The notes: generated from the sequence alone by a model not told the origin. DNA of 64,000 nt from CAWCDJ01 sp963836015 (GCA_963836015.1 CAWIIF010000015.1:992001-1056000), one strand, 5' to 3'; counted from the stretch's first letter, positions 25,812 through 35,126 are shown. Made by a program: numbers and translations.

Positions 25812-26455
25812 ATCAGCGCGATCTCTTTGAACCACACCGTGGCCGGGCCGCCGTGGTGCTGGATGGCGATGTATCCCGTGTCGGGACGCGGTCCGCGGTC
25901 GGGCTCGTACTGGCCCTTCTTGGGCGGCACAGGCGACTTCCCGTCATAGTCCGTCACCAGGACGCCGTTCAGCTTGACGATCGTACGCGGGCCTTTCATC
26001 GTGATCTCGAGCGTGTTCCACTCACCTGCCGGCTTGTACGGCCGCGCCTTGGCTTTGGTCATCGAATAGAGCACGCCGGTGCAGTGGTAATCGTCGCCGC
26101 TTTCGTCGATCTGTACCTCGATCCCCTTGTTGATGGCGTCGTCCTCCGATTTCGGCTCGATCGGAATCCGCGTGAATACTCCCGAGTTCGCCACCCGGTC
26201 GGACACCTTGTAGACCACGCGCAGCGTGGCGTTGCCGATCTTCGCGCGCGTGTACCAGAGGTCGTCCTCGGGGGTCGCCGGCAGGCTCACCAGCATGCCG
26301 TCCTTGACCTCGAAGCCGGGTTTTTGATCGGCAGGAGCGCCCTCGTGCCGCGGGATGCGCGCCCATCCGCTCAGGTCCTTGCCGTTGAACAATTGCCGCT
26401 CTGCCGCCCAGCCGGGAAGCCCCAGCAGCAACAGAAAGATCAGAGACCGTTTCAT
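25805..26455 (-). CDS. Secreted DUF1080 (3-keto-disaccharide hydrolase-like) protein
   Basis: This 216-residue protein has a signal peptide (MKRSLIFLLLLGLPGWAA). The rest is one DUF1080 concanavalin-like beta sandwich: RQLFNGKDLSGWAR at the start, NSGVFTRIPIEP, IEVQIDESGDDYHCTGVLY, GEWNTLEITMKG and GYIAIQHHGG. The family includes 3-keto-glycoside hydrolases and is strongly expanded in soil acidobacteria and planctomycetes. The start ATG at 26455 overlaps the homoserine dehydrogenase stop by 4 bases, so it is coupled to that unrelated gene. Confidence 0.88.
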   Translation of the reverse strand: MKRSLIFLLLLGLPGWAAERQLFNGKDLSGWARIPRHEGAPADQKPGFEVKDGMLVSLPATPEDDLWYTRAKIGNATLRVVYKVSDRVANSGVFTRIPIEPKSEDDAINKGIEVQIDESGDDYHCTGVLYSMTKAKARPYKPAGEWNTLEITMKGPRTIVKLNGVLVTDYDGKSPVPPKKGQYEPDRGPRPDTGYIAIQHHGGPATVWFKEIALIQ

Positions 26456-27426
26456 AGAGCAATCATATCGCCGCGGCACAGGCTGACGAGGTCGCTGAAA
26501 ACGCCATAGGCCGTCTGCTCCACGCCAGGCTCGATCGATACCGTGCCGAAGGTGCCCATCAGGTCCGTATCGAAGAGGATCAGGTTGGAAGTACCGGGAG
26601 TGCAGGCCAGCAGGCCGGCGCGGTCGAGCACCTCGGCACGAACCCGCAGCGAGATTCCCGATGCGGTGCGGCGGCCGCGGCTGACCAGGCGGACGGTCTT
26701 GCCCTCCCGCACGATCTCCCGCATGCGTTCCGGAGTGATCCGGGTGATGCCGCGGGTGGAGACCTGTTGCGGGGTGGTGCGCGCGTCCATCAGGACATTG
26801 GCCAAAGCGGCGGTCTTGGCGGCCGAATCCCACCCTTCCACGTCGAAGGCGCCATCGGCCTCGGTGATCCCCATTTCGCGTGCAGCCGCCAGCCCGTCGT
26901 CAAACGAGCCGCCCCGCTCCATGGTTTCGATCACCACCTTCGAAGTGGAATTGAGAACGCCGGTGAAGCCCAGCACCTTGACGCCCGGCATGCTGTGCCG
27001 CCAGAGGTTGAACACCGGAGCGCCATCCATCACGGCGGATTCGAAACGGAAGCCCACTCCGGCGCGCGCGGCTTCGTCGCGCAGCGCGGCGTACGCGTGA
27101 GCGACCGGACCTTTGTTGGCGGTGGCCACGTGCATCCCGCGCAAAAAGGCAGCGCGGATGTGCGAGATCGCGGGCTCCCCGTCGGAAGGGTTGAGGGTGG
27201 TCAGCTCGACGGCAGCTTCGGCGCGCGCGGCATCCAGAAACTCGCCGATCGAGCCGGCGCCCGGCCCGAGCACGGGATCGGCGGGCAGGCCGCCGGGGTC
27301 CGCCGCGGTCCCATGCCGCAAGGTATGGATGCCGGTGATCGTAAACGGGAAGTCGCGGCGCTTCTTTCGCACCAGGCGCGCCAGCGCGCGGCCCACATTG
27401 CCGTACCCGATAAGTGCGAGCTTCAA
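26452..27426 (-). CDS. hom: Homoserine dehydrogenase
   Basis: This is a 324-residue short homoserine dehydrogenase without an ACT domain. I place the start at TTG 27426 (MKLALIGYGNVGRALARLV), since upstream residues are not family-like. GYGNVGRA is the NADP loop. VATANKGPVAHAYAAL and FESAVMDGAPVFNL with GFTGVLNSTSKVV are the catalytic-domain signatures, and ADGAFDVEGWDSAAKTAALANVL carries the substrate-binding Glu/Asp. It reduces aspartate semialdehyde to homoserine for threonine and methionine. A TACAAT hexamer ends 6 bases before the TTG, consistent with leaderless initiation. It diverges from the kinase gene with only 36 bases between. Confidence 0.9.
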   Translation of the reverse strand: MKLALIGYGNVGRALARLVRKKRRDFPFTITGIHTLRHGTAADPGGLPADPVLGPGAGSIGEFLDAARAEAAVELTTLNPSDGEPAISHIRAAFLRGMHVATANKGPVAHAYAALRDEAARAGVGFRFESAVMDGAPVFNLWRHSMPGVKVLGFTGVLNSTSKVVIETMERGGSFDDGLAAAREMGITEADGAFDVEGWDSAAKTAALANVLMDARTTPQQVSTRGITRITPERMREIVREGKTVRLVSRGRRTASGISLRVRAEVLDRAGLLACTPGTSNLILFDTDLMGTFGTVSIEPGVEQTAYGVFSDLVSLCRGDMIAL

Positions 27427-27432
27427 CCAACG

Positions 27433-27438
27433 ATTGTA
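27433..27438 (-). promoter_or_regulatory. Candidate -10 of homoserine dehydrogenase
   Basis: TACAAT on the minus strand (27438-27433) lies 6 bases before the TTG start at 27426. Transcription would begin at or next to the start codon. The -35 is weak and would overlap the divergent kinase ribosome-binding site. Confidence 0.4.
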
Positions 27439-27462
27439 GCGTGAGCGATAGGATAGAAGAAG

Positions 27463-28845
27463 ATGGAACAAGAGAACGGAACCTGGCGGAGCTCCCGCCT
27501 GGTGCCCCACAGCCGGCTGGTCCTGATGGCCGGCTTCGGCGGCTTGCTGCTTCTCATGGTGTTTTCGGCCTTCGACGTCATCCAGGCGCTACAGCAGATC
27601 CAGGGCCAGAACGACGCCATCCGTGAAGACTATTTGATGCGCACGCGCGTGCTCGAAAGGATCCGGGCCGATCTCTACGTCTCCGGCACGTACGTCCGCG
27701 ATTACCTGCTCGAGCCCGAGAGCGGCAAAGCCGAAGGTCATCGTTATTCCCTGCAGGAAACCCGCCGCGACATGGGCGAGGAAATCGCCAAGTACCAGAC
27801 CTTGCTGAATGCCCAGGAAGAGAAGCCTTTCAACGTGCTGACCAGCGAGCTGGCTTCCTATTGGAGCGTCCTCGAACCCGTGTTCCATTGGAACGCCGGC
27901 CAGCGGCGGAAGGCCGCGTCCTACCTGCGCGACGAGGTCTTTCAACGGCGCCGGTCGATGCTGGCGATCGCCGACCAGATCGGCTTGCTGAACGAAGCGC
28001 AGTTGAACGCGGGAAGACAGAAAGTCGAGAGGACCTTCCGGCAATCCCGCAACCGCCTGGCCTTGACTTTCGGCCTGACCGTCGGGCTGGGACTCATGCT
28101 GGCAGCCTTCAGCATTCGCCAGACGCTCAAGCTGGAAAGGGAGGCGGCGGAGCGGTACAAGGAAATCGTGGACGCGCGCGCCGAGCTGAAGCAGTTGTCG
28201 GCGCGGCTGGTCCAGGCCCACGAGGAAGAGAGGCGCTCGATCTCGCGCGAGTTGCACGACGAGGTCGGACAATCGCTCTCGGGCGTGCTGGTAGAAATGG
28301 CCAACCTCTCCACGCGAATCCGCTCCCACGACCCGGACGCAGTTTCCTCGAAAGTCGACGAGATCAAGGGGCTTGTCGAAAACTCCATCCGGGTGGTACG
28401 CAATATGGCCCTTCTCCTGCGGCCTTCCATGCTGGACGACCTGGGGCTGGTACCCGCGCTCGAATGGCAGGCCAGGGAAATTTCCAGGCGCACCGGCCTG
28501 TGGGTGAAAGTAGCCGCGGACGATGTCTCCGAGGATCTGCCCGAAGATCACAAGACCTGTGTGTACCGCATCGTGCAGGAAGCGCTGCATAACATCGTGC
28601 AGCACGCCGAGGCGCACCAGGTCAAACTCACGGTGATCCAGGAAGCCCGCTGCCTGGTACTCGAGCTTGAAGACGATGGCAAGGGCTTCGACGCGCGGCG
28701 GGAGAAGGGAATGGGGCTTCTCGGAATTCAGGAACGGGTGAGCCACCTGGGCGGAACCTTCGCCGTGGAATCGCATCCGGGGCGCGGCACAAGGCTTCGG
28801 GTGGCGCTGCCGCTGATAATCGAAAAAGCAAGGGAGACTGCGTGA
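27463..28845 (+). CDS. NarL-type sensor histidine kinase
   Basis: This 460-residue membrane kinase has a first helix at about residues 20-42 (LVLMAGFGGLLLLMVFSAFD), a ~150-residue extracytoplasmic helical sensor (CHASE3/4HB-like) and a second helix around 204-222 (LALTFGLTVGLGLMLAAFS). A coiled linker leads to a HisKA_3 domain with RSISRELHDEVGQSLSGVL, whose His is the phosphorylation site, and a HATPase_c domain (VQEALHNIVQHAEAHQ, LELEDDGKGFDARR, GMGLLGIQERV). It phosphorylates the NarL/FixJ regulator encoded immediately downstream with a 4-base overlap. The signal is unknown. Confidence 0.93.
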   Translation: MEQENGTWRSSRLVPHSRLVLMAGFGGLLLLMVFSAFDVIQALQQIQGQNDAIREDYLMRTRVLERIRADLYVSGTYVRDYLLEPESGKAEGHRYSLQETRRDMGEEIAKYQTLLNAQEEKPFNVLTSELASYWSVLEPVFHWNAGQRRKAASYLRDEVFQRRRSMLAIADQIGLLNEAQLNAGRQKVERTFRQSRNRLALTFGLTVGLGLMLAAFSIRQTLKLEREAAERYKEIVDARAELKQLSARLVQAHEEERRSISRELHDEVGQSLSGVLVEMANLSTRIRSHDPDAVSSKVDEIKGLVENSIRVVRNMALLLRPSMLDDLGLVPALEWQAREISRRTGLWVKVAADDVSEDLPEDHKTCVYRIVQEALHNIVQHAEAHQVKLTVIQEARCLVLELEDDGKGFDARREKGMGLLGIQERVSHLGGTFAVESHPGRGTRLRVALPLIIEKARETA

Positions 28846-29489
28846 AGCAGATTCGAATTCTACTGGCCGACGATCACACCGTGGTGCGGAAGGGCCTGCG
28901 CCTGTTATTGGAGAACGCCGGCATGACGGTGGTGGCGGATGCCGCCGATGGACGCGAGACCATTGCGCTGTGCGAGGAGCATTCGCCCGACGTAGTGGTG
29001 ATGGACGTGGCCATGCCCACGCTGAACGGGATTGAGGCCGCGCGCCAGATTTCGGCCAAAATGCCGCAGACCGCCATCGTCTTCTTGAGCATGCACTCCG
29101 ACGAGGGCTACGTGCTGCGGGCCCTCAAAGCCGGTGCGCGCGCCTACCTGCTCAAGGACTCCGCGGAGCACGACCTGATCAACGCCATCCAGGCGGTCAG
29201 CGAGGGCAAGGCCTTCTTCAGTCCCGCCATCAGCAAGATGCTGGTGGAGGATTACGTACGTCAGATGCAGGAGCGCAAGGTGGAGGACAGCTATGATCTG
29301 CTGACCACGCGCGAGCGCGAAATCCTGCAACTGCTGGCCGAAGGCAAGGGCAACAAGGAGGTCGCCAACCTGCTGAACCTGAGCCTCTATACGGTGGAGA
29401 CCCATCGCAGCAATATTTTCCAGAAGCTGAACCTGCACAGCGGAGCCGAACTGATTCTTTACGCGATTCGAAAGGGCGTCATCAGCTAA
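28842..29489 (+). CDS. NarL/FixJ family response regulator
   Basis: This 215-residue two-domain regulator has a receiver domain with acidic pocket LLADDH, phospho-acceptor Asp in VVVMDVAMPTLNG and Lys in YLLKDSAEHD. The LuxR-type helix-turn-helix is TTREREILQLLAEGKGNKEV followed by LSLYTVETHRSNIFQKL. It starts with GTG inside the kinase stop (GTGA). It is the transcriptional output of the pair; targets are unknown. The downstream gene is convergent, so the pair forms a closed unit. Confidence 0.95.
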   Translation: MKQIRILLADDHTVVRKGLRLLLENAGMTVVADAADGRETIALCEEHSPDVVVMDVAMPTLNGIEAARQISAKMPQTAIVFLSMHSDEGYVLRALKAGARAYLLKDSAEHDLINAIQAVSEGKAFFSPAISKMLVEDYVRQMQERKVEDSYDLLTTREREILQLLAEGKGNKEVANLLNLSLYTVETHRSNIFQKLNLHSGAELILYAIRKGVIS

Positions 29490-29492
29490 CTA

Positions 29493-29513
29493 CCCGCTCC
29501 GTCCGGAAGCGGG
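29493..29513. terminator. Weak hairpin between convergent genes
   Basis: CCCGCT (29493-29498) pairs with AGCGGG (29508-29513), and inner CC/GG pairs extend the stem with a one-base bulge. It sits between the response regulator and the NagB-like gene. There is no T-run, so termination is uncertain. Confidence 0.3.
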
Positions 29514-29517
29514 CAAA

Positions 29518-30276
29518 TCAGCTCAGGCGCGACGCCGCGGCCTGGTCGAGAAACAGCGCGGCCGAAGGGTGGCGACGCAGCGCCGACGCCGGGCACGATT
29601 CCGCGATGGGGCCTTCGAGCGCCGCGCGCACCGCCGCGCTTTTCCGTTCTCCGTTGACGAAGACCACTGCGCGCGGCACCCGCAGAAAGAAAGGCACGGT
29701 CAGCGAGAGCGCCTGCTTCGGCACGTCTTCGATGCCGGCGAAAGCGCCGTCATGAACCTGCTGCATGCGGCAGATGTCGTCCAGGTTCACCAGCCGGACA
29801 TCGCGCGGCTCGTCGAACCGGCACACCGGCGGATCGATGAATGCCAGGTGGCCATTCTCTCCGATGCCCATCACGACCAGGCACGGCTGCGCCTCCCGCA
29901 GCAGCGCGGCGTAGCGGTCGCACTCGGTTTCGAGGGCGGCAGCCTCGGCGTCCAGCCCGTGGAAGGCGGCCACCGGGACGTGGTCGAACAGGCGGTCGCG
30001 CAGGAAGCGCCGGAATGAGGCGGGGTGTTGCGCGCTCATGCCCGCGTATTCATCCATGTGGAATGCGGTGATCCGGGCCCAGTCGATCTCGGGTATGGCG
30101 CGCAGGGCTGCCAGGAACGGATCCTGCGAGACCGCCGAGGCGAAGACCACCGCGGCCTTGCCTCTTTGCCGGATCTCCTCGGCGATTACCGCGGCTGCCA
30201 CTGCCGCGCCGGCCGCGCCCGCTTCGTCGCTGCGCGGATAGATCTTGACTTCCGTTTGTGTCGAACGAATCAGCAT
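29518..30276 (-). CDS. Glucosamine-6-phosphate deaminase-like protein
   Basis: This 252-residue NagB/SugI-fold protein has FHMDEYAGM with the general-base Asp, the signature VVMGIGENGHLAFIDPP, and a late AVVFVNGERKSAAVRAALEGP. It resembles glucosamine-6-phosphate deaminase and would convert an amino-sugar phosphate to a ketose phosphate plus ammonia. It is the third gene of a set after an epimerase and a DapA-like lyase, 3 bases behind the latter. That context suggests breakdown of an unusual sugar or amino sugar; the true substrate may differ from GlcN6P. Confidence 0.85.
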   Translation of the reverse strand: MLIRSTQTEVKIYPRSDEAGAAGAAVAAAVIAEEIRQRGKAAVVFASAVSQDPFLAALRAIPEIDWARITAFHMDEYAGMSAQHPASFRRFLRDRLFDHVPVAAFHGLDAEAAALETECDRYAALLREAQPCLVVMGIGENGHLAFIDPPVCRFDEPRDVRLVNLDDICRMQQVHDGAFAGIEDVPKQALSLTVPFFLRVPRAVVFVNGERKSAAVRAALEGPIAESCPASALRRHPSAALFLDQAAASRLS

Positions 30277-30279
30277 AGG

Positions 30280-31320
30280 TCAGCTCATCCAATGATCCAG
30301 GCGGCTGCTCACAAACTCGTCATCGGTGAGCTCCGGATACGCGGCCGTCACGCGGTCGATCTCCTCCAGTTGTCCGGGCGACAGGTCCTCGGCCGGGTCG
30401 AGGCACCAGCGGCCGGCCAGCAGGCCTTGCCGCCGCAGAATCTCGTGCAGCCCGGCTATACATCCGGCGAAACGGTTGCGCACATCGAACAGGGCCGCAT
30501 TGGCGTCAGTCAACGCCGCCGATCCGGCCAGGATCTTCGCCGCGTCCGGGCCGCCCGCCTCCCGGCAGGCTTGGATGCGCTCGAGCAGCTCGACGGCGCG
30601 CCGCGTCCACACGGCCCACTGGCCGAGCAGCCCGCCGCGGAATCGAAGTGTTCGCCCGTTGAGGTGGAAATCCGCCAGCAGGTCGGGAATGATGTTGTCG
30701 TCGTTGCCCGTGTAAAGCGCGATCTCGTCCGCCCTGCCGCTGTCGGCCGCTCCGCGGATCACGTCCAGCGTCCGGTAGCGGTCGAACGGCGCCACTTTCA
30801 CGGCTGCCACGCCCTCGATCGCGCAGAACCCGCGCCAGAACTCATACGACAGCGGACGTCCGCCCACCGACGGCTGCAGGTAAAAGCCGAATAGGGGAAT
30901 CTCCTTCGCAATCGCGCGGGAATGTTCCAGCAATTGGCCGTCGCCGGCATCGGGCATGGCTCCCAGGCTGAGAAGACCCAGGTCGTAGCCGGTCTCGCGG
31001 GCGAGCGCGGCTTCGCACAAGGCCTGGTGCGTATCGCCGCAGATTCCAGCCACCTTCACGATCCGCTTCCCTTGTGCACGTTCGAACCCGGCCGCGGTTT
31101 GCGACGCCAGTCGCAGCACCGCCTCGTGAAGCCCGGCGCCGCGGATCGCGAATTGCGTGGTGTGTACTCCCACGGCGATCCCGCCCGCTCCCGCCTCGCA
31201 GTAGTAGCGCGTCAGTGCCGTCTGCCGCCGCTCGTCGAGTTTTCGCGCCGCGGTCAGAGCCAGCGGATGCGCCGGAATCACCACACCGCGGTGGAGTGCC
31301 TGCCGGACTGCGCTGTCCAT
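30280..31320 (-). CDS. Dihydrodipicolinate synthase/NAL-type aldolase family protein
   Basis: This protein has 346 residues from the ATG at 31320 (MDSAVRQALHRGVVIPAHPL), 5 bases after the epimerase stop. A longer start would overlap that gene. The TIM-barrel layout is DapA-like: RRQTALTRYYCEAGAGGIAV near residue 30, AAVKVAPFDRYRTLDV with the expected Schiff-base Lys near residue 180, and LYTGNDDNIIPDLLA with the activation loop. It probably cleaves or forms a keto-acid-derived sugar. With the NagB-like and epimerase genes it forms a catabolic unit. The substrate cannot be read from sequence. Confidence 0.75.
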   Translation of the reverse strand: MDSAVRQALHRGVVIPAHPLALTAARKLDERRQTALTRYYCEAGAGGIAVGVHTTQFAIRGAGLHEAVLRLASQTAAGFERAQGKRIVKVAGICGDTHQALCEAALARETGYDLGLLSLGAMPDAGDGQLLEHSRAIAKEIPLFGFYLQPSVGGRPLSYEFWRGFCAIEGVAAVKVAPFDRYRTLDVIRGAADSGRADEIALYTGNDDNIIPDLLADFHLNGRTLRFRGGLLGQWAVWTRRAVELLERIQACREAGGPDAAKILAGSAALTDANAALFDVRNRFAGCIAGLHEILRRQGLLAGRWCLDPAEDLSPGQLEEIDRVTAAYPELTDDEFVSSRLDHWMS

Positions 31321-31325
31321 GCGGC

Positions 31326-32334
31326 TTAGAACCTCCCGTCCGAGACTTCGAAGTGCGTCGGCTTGGACAACCATTCACCGCCTGCTTCGATCCACGCCGC
31401 CACTCTCTCCATCAGGTCTTCGGCCTTTACTTCGGGCGCGCCGAGCAGCGCGTGACAGGCCGAAGCGTCGCTCAGCAGTGCGGCGTTTCCCTCCTGCTCC
31501 GCAAAGCGGCAGGCCCGCCCGAACCGCGCGGCAAACCAGTTTGCCGTATCGCGCACGAAAAGGGTTTCCGCCCCGGTCACGTTGAGGATGCGCGGCGGCG
31601 ACGCGCAATGTTCCAGCGAACGAAAGGCGTATGAGTTGGCATCGCGCTGCCAGATCGCGTTGAACGCAGGTACGGTGAGGTCCACCGGCTCGCCCGCATG
31701 GACCCGCCGCGCGATGTCCACCACGACCCCGTAGCGCAGGTCCACCGCGTAATTCAGCCGGAAAAACAAACAAGGCAGGCGCCGGTGGAGGGAATAATAT
31801 TCGAAAACCCGTTCCCGGCCCAGGCAGGACTGCGCATACTCGCCCACCGGAGCCGGCGCATCGGTTTCCACCGAACCGCCGCTCGTGGGTCTGGCGAAAA
31901 GGGTATACATTTCCGGTGGAAAAGACCACGACGCGAGACCCTTGGAACCGCTCGGCCGCAATCGCCGGAGCCACGGTGTTCATAGCCCAGGTCAGCTCCG
32001 GGCTGCCCGCCGAGCCGAATTTCCGGCCTGCCAGGTACAAAACGTTCGGACACTCGGGGAGGCGCGCTACAGCGTCCCGGTCCAGCAGGTCGCAGGCAAG
32101 GGCCTGCACCCCGTCCACGCCGATCAGGCTGCGGGAAACCGCGATGACGCGCCGAGGCTTACCGGCCACGTCTGCAGCCCTGCGGCAAAGCCGCGCCAGC
32201 GACGGACCCATCTTTCCGCCGGCGCCCAGAATCAGCACGTCGCCTTCCATCTGGCGGGCGCACGCGATATCCGCTTCGCTCGGGCGCGATAACTCGTTCT
32301 CCAGATCCGACCTGCTGCTGATCCCGACGGTCAT
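31326..32334 (-). pseudogene. NAD-dependent epimerase/dehydratase interrupted by a frameshift
   Basis: Two overlapping frames encode one protein. The first (from the ATG at 32334) gives the Rossmann N-terminus (DVLILGAGGKMGPSLARLCR) up to VVVFSTGNVYPF. The second frame continues with ARPTSGGSVETDAPAPVGEY, then CLGRERVFEYYS and the substrate domain to 31326. The switch lies in the CCCTTTTCGCC tract near 31893-31903 (minus strand). The total length is one base more than a multiple of three, and dropping one base joins the frames at the expected spacing. It is either a recent mutation or a sequencing indel. Intact, it would be an extended-SDR sugar epimerase of about 335 residues, first gene of the sugar unit. 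Confidence 0.8.
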
Positions 32335-32370
32335 CACTAATAGCATACTCGCCGGAGCCGGGGCGGCCCC

Positions 32371-35052
32371 CTACTGCACTTTCAAATCGCCCTCGGCCGA
32401 CCAGTACAGAGCGTCAAACAGCAGTGGCAGGGTGGCGTGGGTCTGGGCCCGGTGCTGTGGGCGGATGCCGAACAACACGATTTTGCCAGGGTTCATCTCT
32501 ACGGTTACGACGGCGGCGCGGCCGAGCATCAGCTCTTCGCCGCGCAGCCATCCGGAGGCGTTCACTCCGGTATTCGGATACCGCGCGACCACGCTCACTT
32601 TCTGCGATGAGAAGCCCTCGGTCAATTGAAAGAACGGCGAGTTGATATAGAACCCGTACGCGTCCGGCGCCATGCCCCAGCCCACCGGATTGGATGTATC
32701 GATCTGCAGGTTCACGATCGTGCCGGGGGCGAAGTGCTGATCTCGCGAGAACGTGCGCTTGAGGTCCTTCACACCCAGCGGGAATTTGTCGAGCACGAAG
32801 TTCGACGCCTCGCCCAGCGCCACCAGCGTGCCGCCCTCGGCCACGAATTGCCGGAGGGCCACCAAGCCCTCGTCGCCGATTCCGCCGCGGTATTCGGGAA
32901 CGATGGTCTTATAATCCAGGCCGTTCAGGATCGCGCTCCCGCGCTGGTCGGGCAGGATGATGGCGTCGAATCTCTGTCGCAGGCGGCCCGCCTTGATGTC
33001 GGCATTGTGGAGCTTCGTGTAATCGAAGTCGTAGGTGTCCAGGATGTAGCGCGTCCAGCCTTCGTCCATTGACGGATCGTAGGATTGGTAAATGCCCACG
33101 CGCGGCCGGTTGAGAACGGTGCCGAGTGCCGCCGTTTTGGCCGTGGCGCCCGGTACGATGTCGAAGCCTTCGGCGGCCTGTTTCCACACATCGGGTTTGG
33201 CGGCTGCCACTACGTACGGCACCCCGCCCGCCTCGGGCTTCGTCAGGCTGATCTTCGCGCCGCCCTTCAGCAGGCGGTTGACGACCATCGCGGAGAGAGC
33301 TCCGTTATAGGGGAAGCGCCACGTCCCGCCCGTATTGGCCGCCGCCAGCATGTATCGCGGCCTGGTCGTCACCGCCTCCAGCGCCAGCCCAGCCGGCAGC
33401 GCGGACTTGGCGAACGTAGTCTTCACTCCGAACTGCATTCCGAGCGACCATGCCGAAACGTCGTAGGGCGCTTCGGCAGGCGCATTAGGAGTGCGGCGAA
33501 CCTCGGGATACGTTTGCTTCTCGAGCATATCCTTGGCATAGCGCGCGAATACCTGGGTAAAAGGAATGACGAACGTGCCGGCCGGCCAGGTCTTGCCGTC
33601 CTGCGTAAATTCGGCCTTGGCGCGATAAACTTCCAAGCCGCCGGTGAGCAGCCGGTCCACCAGGTCGATGGCCTCATCTGGGTCGTGCTGGCCGTCCAGC
33701 GGGATCAGGATCCCGAAGGCCTTCTCCTTGCCGGTGCCGATCTCGCCCTTCCGGCCGGCTTCGATCGTGCTGCGGTTGATGTCGTAAATCTGGCGCAGGA
33801 GAGATTCGCGCCGGTCCGCCGCCGTGTCGAGTAGCGCGAACGTGGAGATCAGCTCGTAATCCACGATGTCCCGCAGGGTCCACTTGCCGCCCAGCCAGGG
33901 ACGCGGATATTCGGTGCGCGGCGTGATGTCGCGCGGCGCGGGCAGCGGGGCGTCGGGCTGCTCGAACTGGCGCCGGCGCTCGGCTTCGAATTCGGACGTT
34001 CCGCCAGAGGGGCCGGTGGCGGCGCCGCGGCCTCCCGCGCCCGCCGCGGCGTTCGCCGGCGGATGCGACGGGTCGGCCATCAGCTGCACGGTCGGTGTCG
34101 CGATCCGAACGCTGGCCACCTCCGTGAGCAGCCCCACCTCGTTATGCCACCAGCCGGCCCAGGCCATCGCGCCCTCCCAGAAGTTTGTGTAGGTGGAATT
34201 GAAAATGATGCCCGTCTTGCCCTCCGCCTCGAGCGCGGCGGCTTGCGATTGTCCGTACAGCCCATTCAGGCGGTAGATCAGCGGGTCCACGTTCGGATTG
34301 ATCGGGTCCGTGGCCGGCATGGTGAAGATGCGTGGGCCGGAGGTGCCCTGCTGGTGCTCGTCGAGCCAGATGGCGGGGAACCATTCGTGCCACAACACCG
34401 CGGCGGCCATGCGGCTCTCCTTCTGCGAGAACAGGTACATGTCGCGATTGTTATCGTGGCCCGTGTAGTTGTGATACAGGTACGGCAGGGGCGAAGCCGC
34501 GTAGGGGGTGTCGACGGTCTTGTTATACCAATCGGTCACCATGATCTGGCCGTCCGGATTGAGCGAAGGCACCAGCAGGAATATCACGTTGTCCAGGATC
34601 TTGTGGATCTCCGGCGAATCTTCCGTGGCCAGCCGGTACACCAGCTCCAGCACCATCTGCGAAGCCCCGATCTCGGTCGAGTGAATGTTGTTGGTGATGA
34701 AGACGACGGCCTTGCCCGAGCGGAAAATCTCGTCGCGCTCGGCTTCGGTCGGCGCGCCGCCCTGAAAGTACAGCTTCTGTTCGAGCCGCTTGTACCGGTC
34801 CAGGTTGCGCAGGTTCTCCGCCGAGCTGATCTCCATCATGATGAACGGATTGCCGAGCGTGGTGGGGCCCAGGTTGCGGAACCGGACGCGGTCCGATTCG
34901 TGGGCCGCTGTCTGCATGTACTCCACGATCTTGTCCCAGCGGACCAGTTTCTTGTCGGTGCCGATGCGAAATCCGAAATATTGCTCGGGAGACGGGACAG
35001 CCGCGGGCAGTGCCAGGGCGAACAGAAACAGCGCGGCGCAGAAGCGCTTCAT
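32371..35052 (-). CDS. Secreted M14 family zinc carboxypeptidase
   Basis: This 893-residue protein has a signal peptide (MKRFCAALFLFALALPAAV) and an M14 catalytic domain in the first ~330 residues. Zinc-binding HSTE lies in TNNIHSTEIGASQMVLEL, followed by SLNPDGQIMV, HDNNRDMYLFSQ with the substrate Arg, and the third zinc ligand in WLDEHQQGTSGP. A Gly/Ala-rich linker near residues 330-350 leads to a long C-terminal part with a glutamine-amidotransferase-like region (LVALRQFVAEGGTLVALGEA). Such large M14 proteins are common in soil acidobacteria and degrade extracellular peptides. GGAGGG precedes the ATG and TACAAT lies about 25 bases upstream. Confidence 0.92.
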   Translation of the reverse strand: MKRFCAALFLFALALPAAVPSPEQYFGFRIGTDKKLVRWDKIVEYMQTAAHESDRVRFRNLGPTTLGNPFIMMEISSAENLRNLDRYKRLEQKLYFQGGAPTEAERDEIFRSGKAVVFITNNIHSTEIGASQMVLELVYRLATEDSPEIHKILDNVIFLLVPSLNPDGQIMVTDWYNKTVDTPYAASPLPYLYHNYTGHDNNRDMYLFSQKESRMAAAVLWHEWFPAIWLDEHQQGTSGPRIFTMPATDPINPNVDPLIYRLNGLYGQSQAAALEAEGKTGIIFNSTYTNFWEGAMAWAGWWHNEVGLLTEVASVRIATPTVQLMADPSHPPANAAAGAGGRGAATGPSGGTSEFEAERRRQFEQPDAPLPAPRDITPRTEYPRPWLGGKWTLRDIVDYELISTFALLDTAADRRESLLRQIYDINRSTIEAGRKGEIGTGKEKAFGILIPLDGQHDPDEAIDLVDRLLTGGLEVYRAKAEFTQDGKTWPAGTFVIPFTQVFARYAKDMLEKQTYPEVRRTPNAPAEAPYDVSAWSLGMQFGVKTTFAKSALPAGLALEAVTTRPRYMLAAANTGGTWRFPYNGALSAMVVNRLLKGGAKISLTKPEAGGVPYVVAAAKPDVWKQAAEGFDIVPGATAKTAALGTVLNRPRVGIYQSYDPSMDEGWTRYILDTYDFDYTKLHNADIKAGRLRQRFDAIILPDQRGSAILNGLDYKTIVPEYRGGIGDEGLVALRQFVAEGGTLVALGEASNFVLDKFPLGVKDLKRTFSRDQHFAPGTIVNLQIDTSNPVGWGMAPDAYGFYINSPFFQLTEGFSSQKVSVVARYPNTGVNASGWLRGEELMLGRAAVVTVEMNPGKIVLFGIRPQHRAQTHATLPLLFDALYWSAEGDLKVQ

Positions 35053-35077
35053 GACTTTCCCTCCAGGGGTATATCAG

Positions 35078-35083
35078 ATTGTA
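35078..35083 (-). promoter_or_regulatory. Candidate -10 of the M14 peptidase gene
   Basis: TACAAT on the minus strand lies 25 bases before the ATG at 35052, leaving room for the GGAGGG ribosome-binding site. The -35 is not recognisable. Confidence 0.35.
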
Positions 35084-35126
35084 GACGAGTTAAGGCTGAT
35101 CCCGCCCGCGCCGCGGATCCGTTCCG

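Noticed and set aside
31893..31903. Programmed frameshifting at CCCTTTTC in the epimerase gene
   Set aside because: No downstream stimulatory structure or known family precedent is visible; mutation or sequencing error is simpler.
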